6,586 nucleotides of DNA from Nostocaceae cyanobacterium CSSed10_463m (GTDB lineage Bacteria; Cyanobacteriota; Cyanobacteriia; Cyanobacteriales; Nostocaceae): assembly GCA_003556955.1 (NCBI GenBank), contig PWQB01000770.1, positions 1 to 6,586 on the forward strand. The letters are read 5' to 3'. Positions 1 to 5,629 of the stretch are shown piece by piece. Under the pieces are notes generated by a model that saw only the letters and a list, made by a program, of their open reading frames with translations, made no database searches and was not told the DNA's origin. Made by a program: the position numbers and the translations under genes. Within the stretch, counting starts at the first letter, position 1. Every line of letters begins with the position of its first letter.

Positions 1-1640
1 ACAACATAACCATCTTCATCCCACACCGCCTGACCACGAGCCAAAATCCACTTGTAAGAGCCATCCTGACACCGAATTTGATGCTCACTACTAAAAAATG
101 GGGTTTTCTTGCTGCTGTGGTCAGCAATTGCTTGTTGCACAGTATTGAGATGTCCTGGATGTATCCGGGAAAACCATTCATGGACATTAGGGCAAATTTG
201 CTGGTCTGCGTAACCAAGCATTTCCTTCCAGCGCTGAGAAAAAAACACTTCATTAGTTTTCAGGTTCCAGTCCCAAATGCCATCATTGGTACTGCTTACA
301 GCTAAATACCAACGTTCTTCACTCTTTCTGAGTGCATCCTCAAATCGTTGACGCTCAATAGCTGTTGCTAAGACGTTGGCGACAGAGCGGATAAAATAAA
401 TATCATCTTTGGTAAAGTTACGCTCTTTAGTTGTATGTGCGCCTAATACGCCAAAAGGAGTTTCTTGACCTTGAATTACCACACTTATACCACTAATGAC
501 TTGATGCTGTTGTAGTAATTCTGGACTGTAGAATCGCGTTTCTTGCTCAAAGTTAGTCACAATCACTGGGGACTGAGAAAGCAAAGTATAACCCGCTTGG
601 GAATTTATATCATTGCTGACACATACTTTTCCCACCAGACCAGGTAGCCAACCGATTCCTGAGCGTAGTAATAATTTTTCGCCATCTGGTAAAAGTTCTA
701 AAATTTTGCAATATTCCAGCTGGAGATGTTGAGCAACAAGAGTTACACAGGAGTTCATTAAGTTAGTCAAATCTGTACCAGCCAAAGCCTTTTGACTCAG
801 TTCGGCCACAACAGCTTGTTGATTAGCACGCATCTCTAATACTGTTGCTGCTTCCTTCGATTTGGTAATATCGATTTCTACACCAGTCATCCGGACAGCT
901 ACACCAGAAGCATCATGAAAAACCACTCCTTTGCTAGCTAACCAGCGAATGTTACCATCGGGTAAAACCACACGAAACTGAATATCATAGCCTAACCCTT
1001 CCCGAATCGCGCGCTGATCCGCATACCTGACCAAATCCTGATCTTGAGGATGAACGTAATTAAAAAAAGTCTCATATTTCCCGTCAAAAGTACCTTTTTC
1101 CATACCATAGAGCGTTTCTAAGGTATCAGTCCAAGTTAGTTTGTTGTTCAAGAGATCCCAGTTCCAAAGACCCATCTGGGCGGCTTCCAATGCCATCCTC
1201 ATTTGTTGCTCTCGCAATTGCGCTGCTTGAGTTTGCCTTTGTAATTCTTCTATGGCATAATTGGCTTCTAAAATACGGTTTAATCTTTGAGATAATACTG
1301 TCCAGTGAATAGGCTTGGTGATAAAGTCAGTAGCACCAACAGCAAAGGCTTGCTCCACAGATGCTTGATCATAAAGAGAAGTCATAATTAACACAGATGT
1401 GTTTTTAGCCTCTGGAAGTGTTTGCAATTGAGCGCAGCAGGTAAACCCATCCATGACTGGCATCACAGCATCAAGCAAAACTATATTTGGGTGGAGATCA
1501 GTAGAGATAGCAATTGCCTCTAAACCGTTACTCGCTTCTGCCGACTGATATCCAGCTTGTTTGATCAGATGGCACAATTGCATCCGGGTGAAAGCATCAT
1601 CATCTACAACTAAAATCAGGGCAGAATCTTTCTTGAACAT
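1..1640 (-). CDS. Response regulator with PAS-GAF-PAS sensor domains, probably a hybrid signalling protein (3' end beyond window)
   Basis: The open frame runs from an ATG at 1640 through 546 codons to the left edge with no stop, so the C-terminus is missing. Residues 1-125 form a receiver domain: acidic residues D13-D15, phospho-acceptor D57 (LLDAVMPVMDG), T87 and K109 (the TKP motif). A short helical linker (about 126-146) leads to a PAS_3-type domain (about 147-262, with the typical PDGNIRWL strand and a C-terminal DITKSKEA). A GAF domain follows at about 275-430, then a second PAS from about 441 (EERWYLAVSSTNDGIWDWN) that is still unfinished at the edge. The protein is expected to be cytosolic, taking a phosphoryl group on D57 and sensing ligands through PAS and GAF. 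The missing part could be a histidine kinase, GGDEF or other output, and the window cannot decide. No Shine-Dalgarno site precedes the ATG. An upstream ATG at 1662 is out of frame and stops after five codons. Domain calls are by eye; the receiver call is very secure. Confidence 0.93.
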   Translation of the reverse strand, partial: MFKKDSALILVVDDDAFTRMQLCHLIKQAGYQSAEASNGLEAIAISTDLHPNIVLLDAVMPVMDGFTCCAQLQTLPEAKNTSVLIMTSLYDQASVEQAFAVGATDFITKPIHWTVLSQRLNRILEANYAIEELQRQTQAAQLREQQMRMALEAAQMGLWNWDLLNNKLTWTDTLETLYGMEKGTFDGKYETFFNYVHPQDQDLVRYADQRAIREGLGYDIQFRVVLPDGNIRWLASKGVVFHDASGVAVRMTGVEIDITKSKEAATVLEMRANQQAVVAELSQKALAGTDLTNLMNSCVTLVAQHLQLEYCKILELLPDGEKLLLRSGIGWLPGLVGKVCVSNDINSQAGYTLLSQSPVIVTNFEQETRFYSPELLQQHQVISGISVVIQGQETPFGVLGAHTTKERNFTKDDIYFIRSVANVLATAIERQRFEDALRKSEERWYLAVSSTNDGIWDWNLKTNEVFFSQRWKEMLGYADQQICPNVHEWFSRIHPGHLNTVQQAIADHSSKKTPFFSSEHQIRCQDGSYKWILARGQAVWDEDGYV

Positions 1641-1716
1641 ACGGTTATTTTTTAGAGGTCATTTATATTGAGAATATACATATCCGGTAATTAAATGTGC
1701 GTGGTTTGAAATCCTT

Positions 1717-1745
1717 GTAGAGACGTTCCGCCGGAACGTCTCTAC
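1717..1745. repeat. Perfect palindrome, 14-bp arms, 1-base centre (C)
   Basis: GTAGAGACGTTCCG at 1717-1730 is exactly complementary to 1732-1745, with a single unpaired C at 1731. GTAGAGACGTT...AACGTCTCTAC palindromes are, from general familiarity, a common interspersed repeat in Nostoc-type genomes; I could not check this by search. With only one central base it would form a cruciform or a folded-back hairpin with a small loop. The right arm recurs at 1754-1767, so the left arm can pair with either copy. Confidence 0.9.
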
Positions 1746-1871
1746 TACAATCACGGAACGTCTCTACATCCCTTAACCGAAAGGTATTGATTCCTCTTTC
1801 TCTGTTCCCTGCTCCTACGAGTAATTATGGCTAGCGCCACGCTACACGAACAGCAATCTAACCAGATTCCT
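1717..1871. repeat. Tandem repeat unit A: palindrome plus heptamer-type tract
   Basis: This is the first copy of a unit repeated at 1875-2042. It begins with a perfect palindrome (1717-1745), then an 8-base spacer (TACAATCA) and a second copy of the palindrome's right arm, CGGAACGTCTCTAC (1754-1767). Next come a shared block starting ATCCCTTAACCGAAAGG, a short TTCTCT/GTTCCCT tract, a CTCCTACGAG block and a TAGCG-CCA-CGCTA mini-hairpin (1832-1844), and finally a shared end at CAGATTCCT. Apart from the heptamer tract and a 2-base indel, the copies differ at about six positions, so this is a local duplication. It lies about 77 bp upstream of the start of the receiver gene. Confidence 0.9.
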
Positions 1872-1874
1872 CTT

Positions 1875-1901
1875 TAGAGACGTTCCGGCGGAACGTCTCT
1901 A
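1875..1901. repeat. Perfect palindrome, 13-bp arms, 1-base centre (G)
   Basis: TAGAGACGTTCCG at 1875-1887 is exactly complementary to 1889-1901, with G1888 unpaired. It matches the palindrome of unit A except for the central base, which is the complement of the one there. Confidence 0.9.
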
Positions 1902-1953
1902 CTACAATCACGGAACGTTCTACATCCCTTAACCGAAAGGTATTGATTCCTCT

Positions 1954-1981
1954 GTTCCCTGTTCCCTGTTCCCTGTTCCCT
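1954..1981. repeat. Heptanucleotide tandem repeat GTTCCCT x4
   Basis: Four perfect consecutive GTTCCCT units are followed by GCTCC. The matching position in unit A holds one intact GTTCCCT (1804-1810) and a degenerate TTCTCT. This resembles the short tandemly repeated repetitive (STRR) heptamers described in heterocystous cyanobacteria. The tract is non-coding. Confidence 0.95.
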
Positions 1982-2050
1982 GCTCCTACGAGTAAATATG
2001 ACTAAAGCCACGCTACACGAACAGCAATCCACCCAGATTCCTATACTGAC

Positions 2051-3409
2051 TTACTTCACTGCTGGTAAATATACCTGAAATTTTGTCCCTTTGCCAACAA
2101 AACTTGATACTTTAATAAATCCCTGATGTTCTTTGATCATGTCTAAAACTTTTGATAATCCCAAGCCGCTATTTTTATTAATTTTCTTAGTTGTGAAAAA
2201 TGGTTCAAATATTTTGTCTAATAATTGCTGATGGATGCCTAAACCAGTGTCAGTAACTGTCAGGAGAATATAATCACCAACTTGAGCATCACGATGTATC
2301 TGGGCATAATTTTGATCAATAAAAATGTTATCCGCATATATTGACAAATTGCCGCCTTCAGGCATGGCATCACGAGCATTGAGACATAAATTCATCAATA
2401 TCTGATATATTTGAGTGTTATTTCCATAAATTGGTAATAAGTCTGGTTGAATTTTGATAGCCAGGCTAATTGATTTCGGAAATGTTTGTTGCACAATATG
2501 CTGCATTTCTAAAATCAAGTGTTTTAACTGAATCACCTGATATTGAAGCACTGCCGTTTTTACGGGAATATCATCTTCGATTCCTGGCACAAAAGACAGG
2601 ACTTGTTTAACTAAATTAATGCCATGTTTTGTGTTATTTTCTATGATAGATAAAATTTTCTGAGTGTGGCGATCGCTATATTTACGTTGCAATAACTGTA
2701 CTGACGTTAAAATGGGTGACAATAGATTATTTAAATCATGAGTAATACTACCCGCAATGATACCCATTTCTGCCACCCGTTGAGCGTGAGAAAATTGCTT
2801 TTCCAGTTTTTTTTGCTGAGTAATATCTGTATCCATTAGGACATCTGTAGCAATTTCCAGTAATGCCGTTTGTTCGCAGATTTGCATTTTAGCCGATTGA
2901 CGTGCAGTGATAGTTTCAAGTGAGTTCCGCCGGACTTCTAGCTGCATAACTACGAGGCGACTAATGGCTTGCAATGCTTCCACCTGTTTTGTAGTCATCT
3001 GGCGTGGTATGCGATCTACTATGGATATAGTCCCAATCACCTCACCCCCTGGTACTATCAAAGGTACGCCAGCATAAAATCTTGCATAAGGTTCCGAAGT
3101 CACTACTGCGTCTTTAGCATACTCCTCATCTACTAAGGTGTCAGGAATAATCAAAGTTTCCCTTTGTTGTAAGCAACGTCTACAGAAACCAATATTTCTC
3201 GGTATTTGCTCAATATCCAACCCGATTTTTGCCTTGAACCATTGACGATTGGCATCAATAAAATTAATTATAGCTATTGGTGTATCACAAATTTGCGCGG
3301 CCAAGAACACCAGATCATCAAAGACTTTTTCTGGTGCAGAGTCGAGAATATCATATTCATACAGAGCCGCAATCCCTGCTGCTTCATGATTACACACTGA
3401 GGAGTTCAT
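2051..3409 (-). CDS. GAF-domain sensor histidine kinase
   Basis: The gene encodes 452 residues, with an ATG at 3409 preceded by TAGGA about ten bases upstream. The N-terminal GAF domain (about 10-160) is of the type that opens with ALYEYDILDSAPEKVFDDLV and contains FIDANRQWFK. A helical linker leads to a dimerisation/phospho-acceptor domain with SITHDLNN (phospho-acceptor H224). The ATPase domain shows an N box (N344 in NLCLNARDAMPEGG), G1 (DTGLGI, D387), an F box (FEPFF, 401-405) and G2 (SGLGLS, 414-419). There are no membrane segments, so it is a soluble kinase that probably autophosphorylates H224 and passes the phosphate to a receiver. The next gene downstream (start 1640) begins with a receiver and is a candidate partner. 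Residues about 183-204 look like the first and last strands of a PAS domain joined with its core missing (see findings). There is one HIP1 site within the gene. Function is secure at the family level; the signal is unknown. Confidence 0.96.
   Translation of the reverse strand: MNSSVCNHEAAGIAALYEYDILDSAPEKVFDDLVFLAAQICDTPIAIINFIDANRQWFKAKIGLDIEQIPRNIGFCRRCLQQRETLIIPDTLVDEEYAKDAVVTSEPYARFYAGVPLIVPGGEVIGTISIVDRIPRQMTTKQVEALQAISRLVVMQLEVRRNSLETITARQSAKMQICEQTALLEIATDVLMDTDITQQKKLEKQFSHAQRVAEMGIIAGSITHDLNNLLSPILTSVQLLQRKYSDRHTQKILSIIENNTKHGINLVKQVLSFVPGIEDDIPVKTAVLQYQVIQLKHLILEMQHIVQQTFPKSISLAIKIQPDLLPIYGNNTQIYQILMNLCLNARDAMPEGGNLSIYADNIFIDQNYAQIHRDAQVGDYILLTVTDTGLGIHQQLLDKIFEPFFTTKKINKNSGLGLSKVLDMIKEHQGFIKVSSFVGKGTKFQVYLPAVK
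2669..2676. other. HIP1 octamer GCGATCGC
   Basis: This palindromic octamer is highly over-represented in many cyanobacterial genomes. It lies inside the histidine kinase gene, coding for part of YSDRH. Confidence 0.85.
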
Positions 3410-3609
3410 TAAAATTTTCCTACTAATACTAAAATTACAACTTGCATTTGTGCTAATAGCGGTTTTGTCAAGTCATAAAGTAGGCAAGGTATGAGAGAGA
3501 TGATCCTAAAGTGTTGCCTGTGATCAGTTTGTTTTCAAGTGCCATATAATTTACAACACATCTACTCATTAGTTTAGTAATCTACATTAATTATTCACTG
3601 CACTTAATG

Positions 3610-3639
3610 TGTATAGAATTATTATCGAAATTATGTCAA
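3610..3639 (-). promoter_or_regulatory. Candidate sigma70-type promoter for the histidine kinase gene
   Basis: Read on the minus strand, a perfect TTGACA (3639-3634) is followed, after an 18-base spacer, by TATACA (3615-3610). Transcription would start near 3603 and leave a leader of about 190 bases before the kinase ATG at 3409. A second TTGACA lies nearer the gene (3471-3466) but has no good -10. Inferred from motif match and position only. Confidence 0.55.
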
Positions 3640-3789
3640 AAGTGCCAGCAGATAAATTAATAATCATTATTATAGTATTATGTCTTGAGGAGGATGACAC
3701 TCAAATTTCTTTGATCAAGTAAATTGCTTGATCCTTGGAAAATATATGCAATTATTGACTCAGCAGACTTGATAGACAGCACCAGCATC

Positions 3790-3819
3790 AAAAACCGCCC
3801 GATGTTAAAAACATCAGGC
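3790..3819 (-). terminator. Candidate intrinsic terminator downstream of pyrR
   Basis: On the minus strand GCCTGATGTT pairs with AACATCGGGC around a three-base TTT loop: ten pairs, one of them U-G. It is followed two bases later by TTTTT (complement of 3790-3794). It lies about 180 bp beyond the pyrR stop, so it would end pyrR transcripts before the kinase promoter. It overlaps the end of the larger nested element by three bases. The U-tract is short, so termination efficiency is uncertain. Confidence 0.5.
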
Positions 3820-3921
3820 TCATAGCTCAAGTCATCTCAAGATGACTGATACCCAAATACGGTAAAGATTTCAGTCCCTTTTAGTGGACTTAAGCTATGA
3901 GCCAAGAAATTTATTTCTTGG
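3797..3921 (-). repeat. Compact nested inverted-repeat element, possible structured RNA or dispersed repeat
   Basis: A 17-bp closing stem pairs 3817-3833 with 3887-3903 (arm GGCTCATAGCT plus AAGTC, one mismatch). Inside it are an 8-bp hairpin AGTCATCT-CA-AGATGACT (3830-3847) and AGTCC/GGACT (3873-3877 with 3886-3890). Outside it are a 9-bp hairpin CCAAGAAAT-TT-ATTTCTTGG (3902-3921) and a 10-bp hairpin (3797-3819). The two mismatches in the longest stems (C3828 with A3892, C3800 with A3816) become G-U pairs if the minus strand is transcribed, which is the direction of pyrR. Neighbouring stems share a few bases, so not all can form fully at once. It may belong to a dispersed palindromic repeat family or be a remnant of a small non-autonomous element; I cannot name a family. 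Confidence 0.75.
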
Positions 3922-3999
3922 TGGGATATGGTTCACGTCGCTTCAGAATTGCCATGATTATGACGAATTTCCTGCGTAAGAAATAGTGATGAAATTTAT

Positions 4000-4545
4000 C
4001 TACGAATTCTCCGCTCCCATTAATTCAACAGCATCTCTGTCATCCCAATCTTGTAAGTAAACTTTGACTATTTCTTCTTTAGCGGTAGGTAGTTGCTTAC
4101 CAATGAAATCTGGGTGAATGGGGACTTCTCTATGACCCCTATCGACTAAAACGGCCAAACGGATGACTTCTGGTCTACCATATTCTGTAACGGCATTCAA
4201 CGCTGCGCGAATAGTCCGACCTTTGAAAATTACGTCATCCACCAGAACAACTGTTTTACCGGTGAGGTCAAAGGGGATTTTGGTTTTTGCTGGAGTTCTT
4301 AAGCCAATTTTATCAAGATCATCTCGATAGAATGTAATATCTAATGCTCCGACTGAGACATTGACACCTTCAAGGGTCTCAATTTGACGTGCCAATAATT
4401 CGGCTAATAGCACTCCTCTAGTGTAAATCCCAATGAGTACCAGTTGGGATAAATCACGGGACTTTTCTACAATCTGAGAGGCTAGGCGAGTTAAGGTACG
4501 ACGGAGGTCTTCTGAGGAAAGAATTTCTACTACTTTAGCAGACAT
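4000..4545 (-). CDS. pyrR: PyrR: bifunctional pyr operon regulator / uracil phosphoribosyltransferase
   Basis: The protein has 181 residues, the normal length for the family. It has a type I phosphoribosyltransferase fold with the PRPP-binding motif [13 protein letters not shown] (99-111) and the family-specific ITFYRDDL segment (70-77) in the flexible loop. [15 protein letters not shown] (38-52) and [25 protein letters not shown] (130-154) are also typical. It converts uracil and PRPP to UMP. In Firmicutes the same protein binds pyr mRNA to attenuate transcription; whether cyanobacterial homologues do so is uncertain, and no pyr biosynthesis gene lies next to it here. The PRPP loop has K108 where many bacterial PyrR proteins have T (FTGRT/YTGRT), a conservative difference outside the catalytic aspartates D103 and D104. 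The start is supported by family length and a promoter just upstream; there is no clear Shine-Dalgarno site. Confidence 0.96.
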   Translation of the reverse strand: MSAKVVEILSSEDLRRTLTRLASQIVEKSRDLSQLVLIGIYTRGVLLAELLARQIETLEGVNVSVGALDITFYRDDLDKIGLRTPAKTKIPFDLTGKTVVLVDDVIFKGRTIRAALNAVTEYGRPEVIRLAVLVDRGHREVPIHPDFIGKQLPTAKEEIVKVYLQDWDDRDAVELMGAENS

Positions 4546-4564
4546 AGTTTTAGATGGGGGAATA

Positions 4565-4593
4565 AGTAGATAGGCTATTTATTGTGTTGTCAA
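4565..4593 (-). promoter_or_regulatory. Candidate pyrR promoter
   Basis: On the minus strand, TTGACA (4593-4588), a 17-base spacer and TCTACT (4570-4565) make a reasonable sigma70-type promoter in the gap between cobD and pyrR. The start point would fall near 4558, giving a leader of only about a dozen bases, so pyrR could be expressed independently of rrf2-cobD. Motif-based inference. Confidence 0.5.
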
Positions 4594-4600
4594 AAGGGAT

Positions 4601-4618
4601 GGGACGCAAAAATGTCCC
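4601..4618 (-). terminator. Weak hairpin after cobD, possible terminator
   Basis: GGGAC and GTCCC pair around an eight-base A-rich loop (on the minus strand GGGAC-ATTTTTGC-GTCCC), 12 bp beyond the cobD stop. On the minus strand it is followed by ATCCCTTTTGACA, so the only T run (four bases) runs into the candidate pyrR -35. The stem is short and the T run is offset; it may slow or end rrf2-cobD transcripts, or do nothing. Confidence 0.3.
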
Positions 4619-4629
4619 GATGCTCAATG

Positions 4630-5595
4630 CTAATATGTATTTATGAATATGAATAATAAAGCGATCGCTAACCACAATAAAAAAGAATATCGAGTCAATA
4701 ACAAAGCAGTTTCAATGGAAGTTGGGGTGATAGGATGAATTGCATCTCCTAAAAGTGGTTTTTCTTTAGGTACTCCACCATACCAATTTGTTCCTCCCAT
4801 TTGCACACCTAAAATAGCAGCATAAGCGCATTCACTCCAGCCTGAGTTAGGACTGTGGTCTTTGACTGCATCCCGGCAACAGATTCGCCAAACATATAGG
4901 GGTTTACGTGATAACAGTGCCAAGGTAATTACCGTTAAGCGACAAGGTAACCAAGTTAAATAGTCTTCAAACCTAGCACTAAACCACCCTAAATAAGTAT
5001 AAGGTGCTTGTCGATAACCCACCATTGAATCCAGGGTACTACTAGCTTTGTATGCTAAAGCCAGAGGAATTGCACCCACACCAGGCAAAAAAGCACCCAC
5101 GATGGCATAAAACAGTGGAGCCATAACACCATCTGTAGCATTTTCAGTCACGGTTTCTAACACAGCCCGCAAAATTTCGGCTTCTGAGAGCTTTTGTGTA
5201 TCTCTTCCTACATAGTTACTTAAAATGTTACGAGCTGATGCCACATCTCCGGTTGTTAATGGTTGTAATACAGCTTCAGCCGCAGTTCGGAGACTTTTCA
5301 AAGCGAAACAACTAGCCAAAAGAATGCTTTGTAAAACGATTCCCCACAATGGATGCAGCTTTTGAGCTATTTGAATTATGAACCAACCTATACAGCCGCT
5401 ACCAAATATTAAGGTGATGCCTAAAAAAATTCCCGCTAGCCGTTGTGTTAGAGAACTCTGACAAATGGGGATAAAAAATTTAGTCAGGCGAGAAATTACC
5501 CAACCCATAAATTGCACAGGATGAGGCCAACCCCAAGGATCACCAATCAAGTAATCTAATAGGGCAGCAATGAGCAAAATCACAGATGATGTCAT
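4630..5595 (-). CDS. cobD: Adenosylcobinamide-phosphate synthase, CbiB/CobD family
   Basis: This is a 321-residue integral membrane protein, normal length for CbiB/CobD. It attaches the aminopropanol (or its phosphate) arm to adenosylcobyric acid late in cobalamin synthesis. Family motifs are GDPWGWPHPVQFMGWVI (18-34), NYVGRDTQKLSEAEILRAV (127-145), ENATDGVMAPLFYAIVGAFLPG (151-172), YKASSTLDSMVGY (182-194), ARFEDYLTWLPCRLT (207-221) and HSPNSGWSECAYAAILGVQMGG (247-268). Likely membrane segments are about 3-18, 54-77, 83-99, 160-181, 216-229 and 304-319. The gene starts 31 bp after the rrf2 stop and is probably transcribed with it. No cobalamin riboswitch is visible upstream, and no other cob gene is in the window. 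A HIP1 site lies near the 3' end. No strong Shine-Dalgarno site precedes the ATG. The symbol cobD follows the Pseudomonas-type usage; cbiB is the equivalent. Confidence 0.96.
   Translation of the reverse strand: MTSSVILLIAALLDYLIGDPWGWPHPVQFMGWVISRLTKFFIPICQSSLTQRLAGIFLGITLIFGSGCIGWFIIQIAQKLHPLWGIVLQSILLASCFALKSLRTAAEAVLQPLTTGDVASARNILSNYVGRDTQKLSEAEILRAVLETVTENATDGVMAPLFYAIVGAFLPGVGAIPLALAYKASSTLDSMVGYRQAPYTYLGWFSARFEDYLTWLPCRLTVITLALLSRKPLYVWRICCRDAVKDHSPNSGWSECAYAAILGVQMGGTNWYGGVPKEKPLLGDAIHPITPTSIETALLLTRYSFLLWLAIALLFIFINTY
4661..4668. other. HIP1 octamer GCGATCGC
   Basis: HIP1 copy near the 3' end of cobD, within the codons for LAIAL in the last membrane segment. Confidence 0.85.
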
Positions 5596-5615
5596 TTATT
5601 TTGGATGTAACAGCA

Positions 5616-5629
5616 ATGACTAATGACTA
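5616..5629. repeat. Two tandem ATGACTA heptamers spanning the rrf2 stop codon
   Basis: Two perfect ATGACTA units lie in the rrf2-cobD junction. On the minus strand they read TAGTCAT twice, and the first three bases of the upstream unit are the TAG that ends rrf2. This is the same class of heptamer repeat as elsewhere in the window. Confidence 0.7.

Larger units (their letters stand above)
1875..2042. repeat. Tandem repeat unit B: palindrome plus expanded GTTCCCT tract
   Basis: This is the second copy of the unit at 1717-1871, in the same orientation. Its palindrome (1875-1887 with 1889-1901) has 13-bp arms and a central G. The third arm (1911-1923) has lost two bases. The heptamer tract is expanded to four GTTCCCT copies. 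The unit ends 8 bp from the stop codon of the histidine kinase gene, so kinase transcripts that read on would carry these hairpins in their 3' UTR. Confidence 0.9.
3410..3999. other. Intergenic region, about 590 bp, no gene seen
   Basis: This AT-rich stretch separates pyrR from the histidine kinase. It holds the candidate kinase promoter (3610-3639), a 7-bp inverted repeat GATCAAG/CTTGATC (3713-3719 with 3727-3733) with no U-tract, and the nested inverted-repeat element (3797-3921). The octamer TGGCACTT occurs twice on the minus strand about 100 bp apart (near 3544 and 3646); the second copy adjoins the candidate -35. No frame of useful length has a plausible start and coding character. Confidence 0.7.

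Noticed and set aside
78..305. Plus-strand open frame of 75 codons
   Set aside because: It lies wholly inside the minus-strand PAS/GAF gene, whose domains are clear; no recognisable protein character.
1717..2042. CRISPR array
   Set aside because: Only two long direct repeats with no regular spacers; the short repeats are palindromes and heptamers, and no cas gene is present.
3206..3400. Plus-strand open frame of 64 codons
   Set aside because: It is antisense to the well-supported GAF domain of the histidine kinase.
3694..3714. AGGAGG directly followed by ATG on the plus strand, six-codon leader peptide
   Set aside because: The Shine-Dalgarno match abuts the ATG with no spacing, the peptide is only six residues, and no plus-strand gene follows.
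3713..3733. Inverted repeat GATCAAG/CTTGATC as a terminator
   Set aside because: It has no T run on either side in either direction and only seven pairs; retained only as a note in the intergenic entry.
3770..3925. Complete insertion sequence
   Set aside because: There is no transposase frame; at most this is a non-autonomous or dispersed palindromic element.
5596..5626. Cobalamin riboswitch before cobD
   Set aside because: The gap to the upstream gene is only 31 bp and contains heptamers; far too short for a B12 riboswitch.
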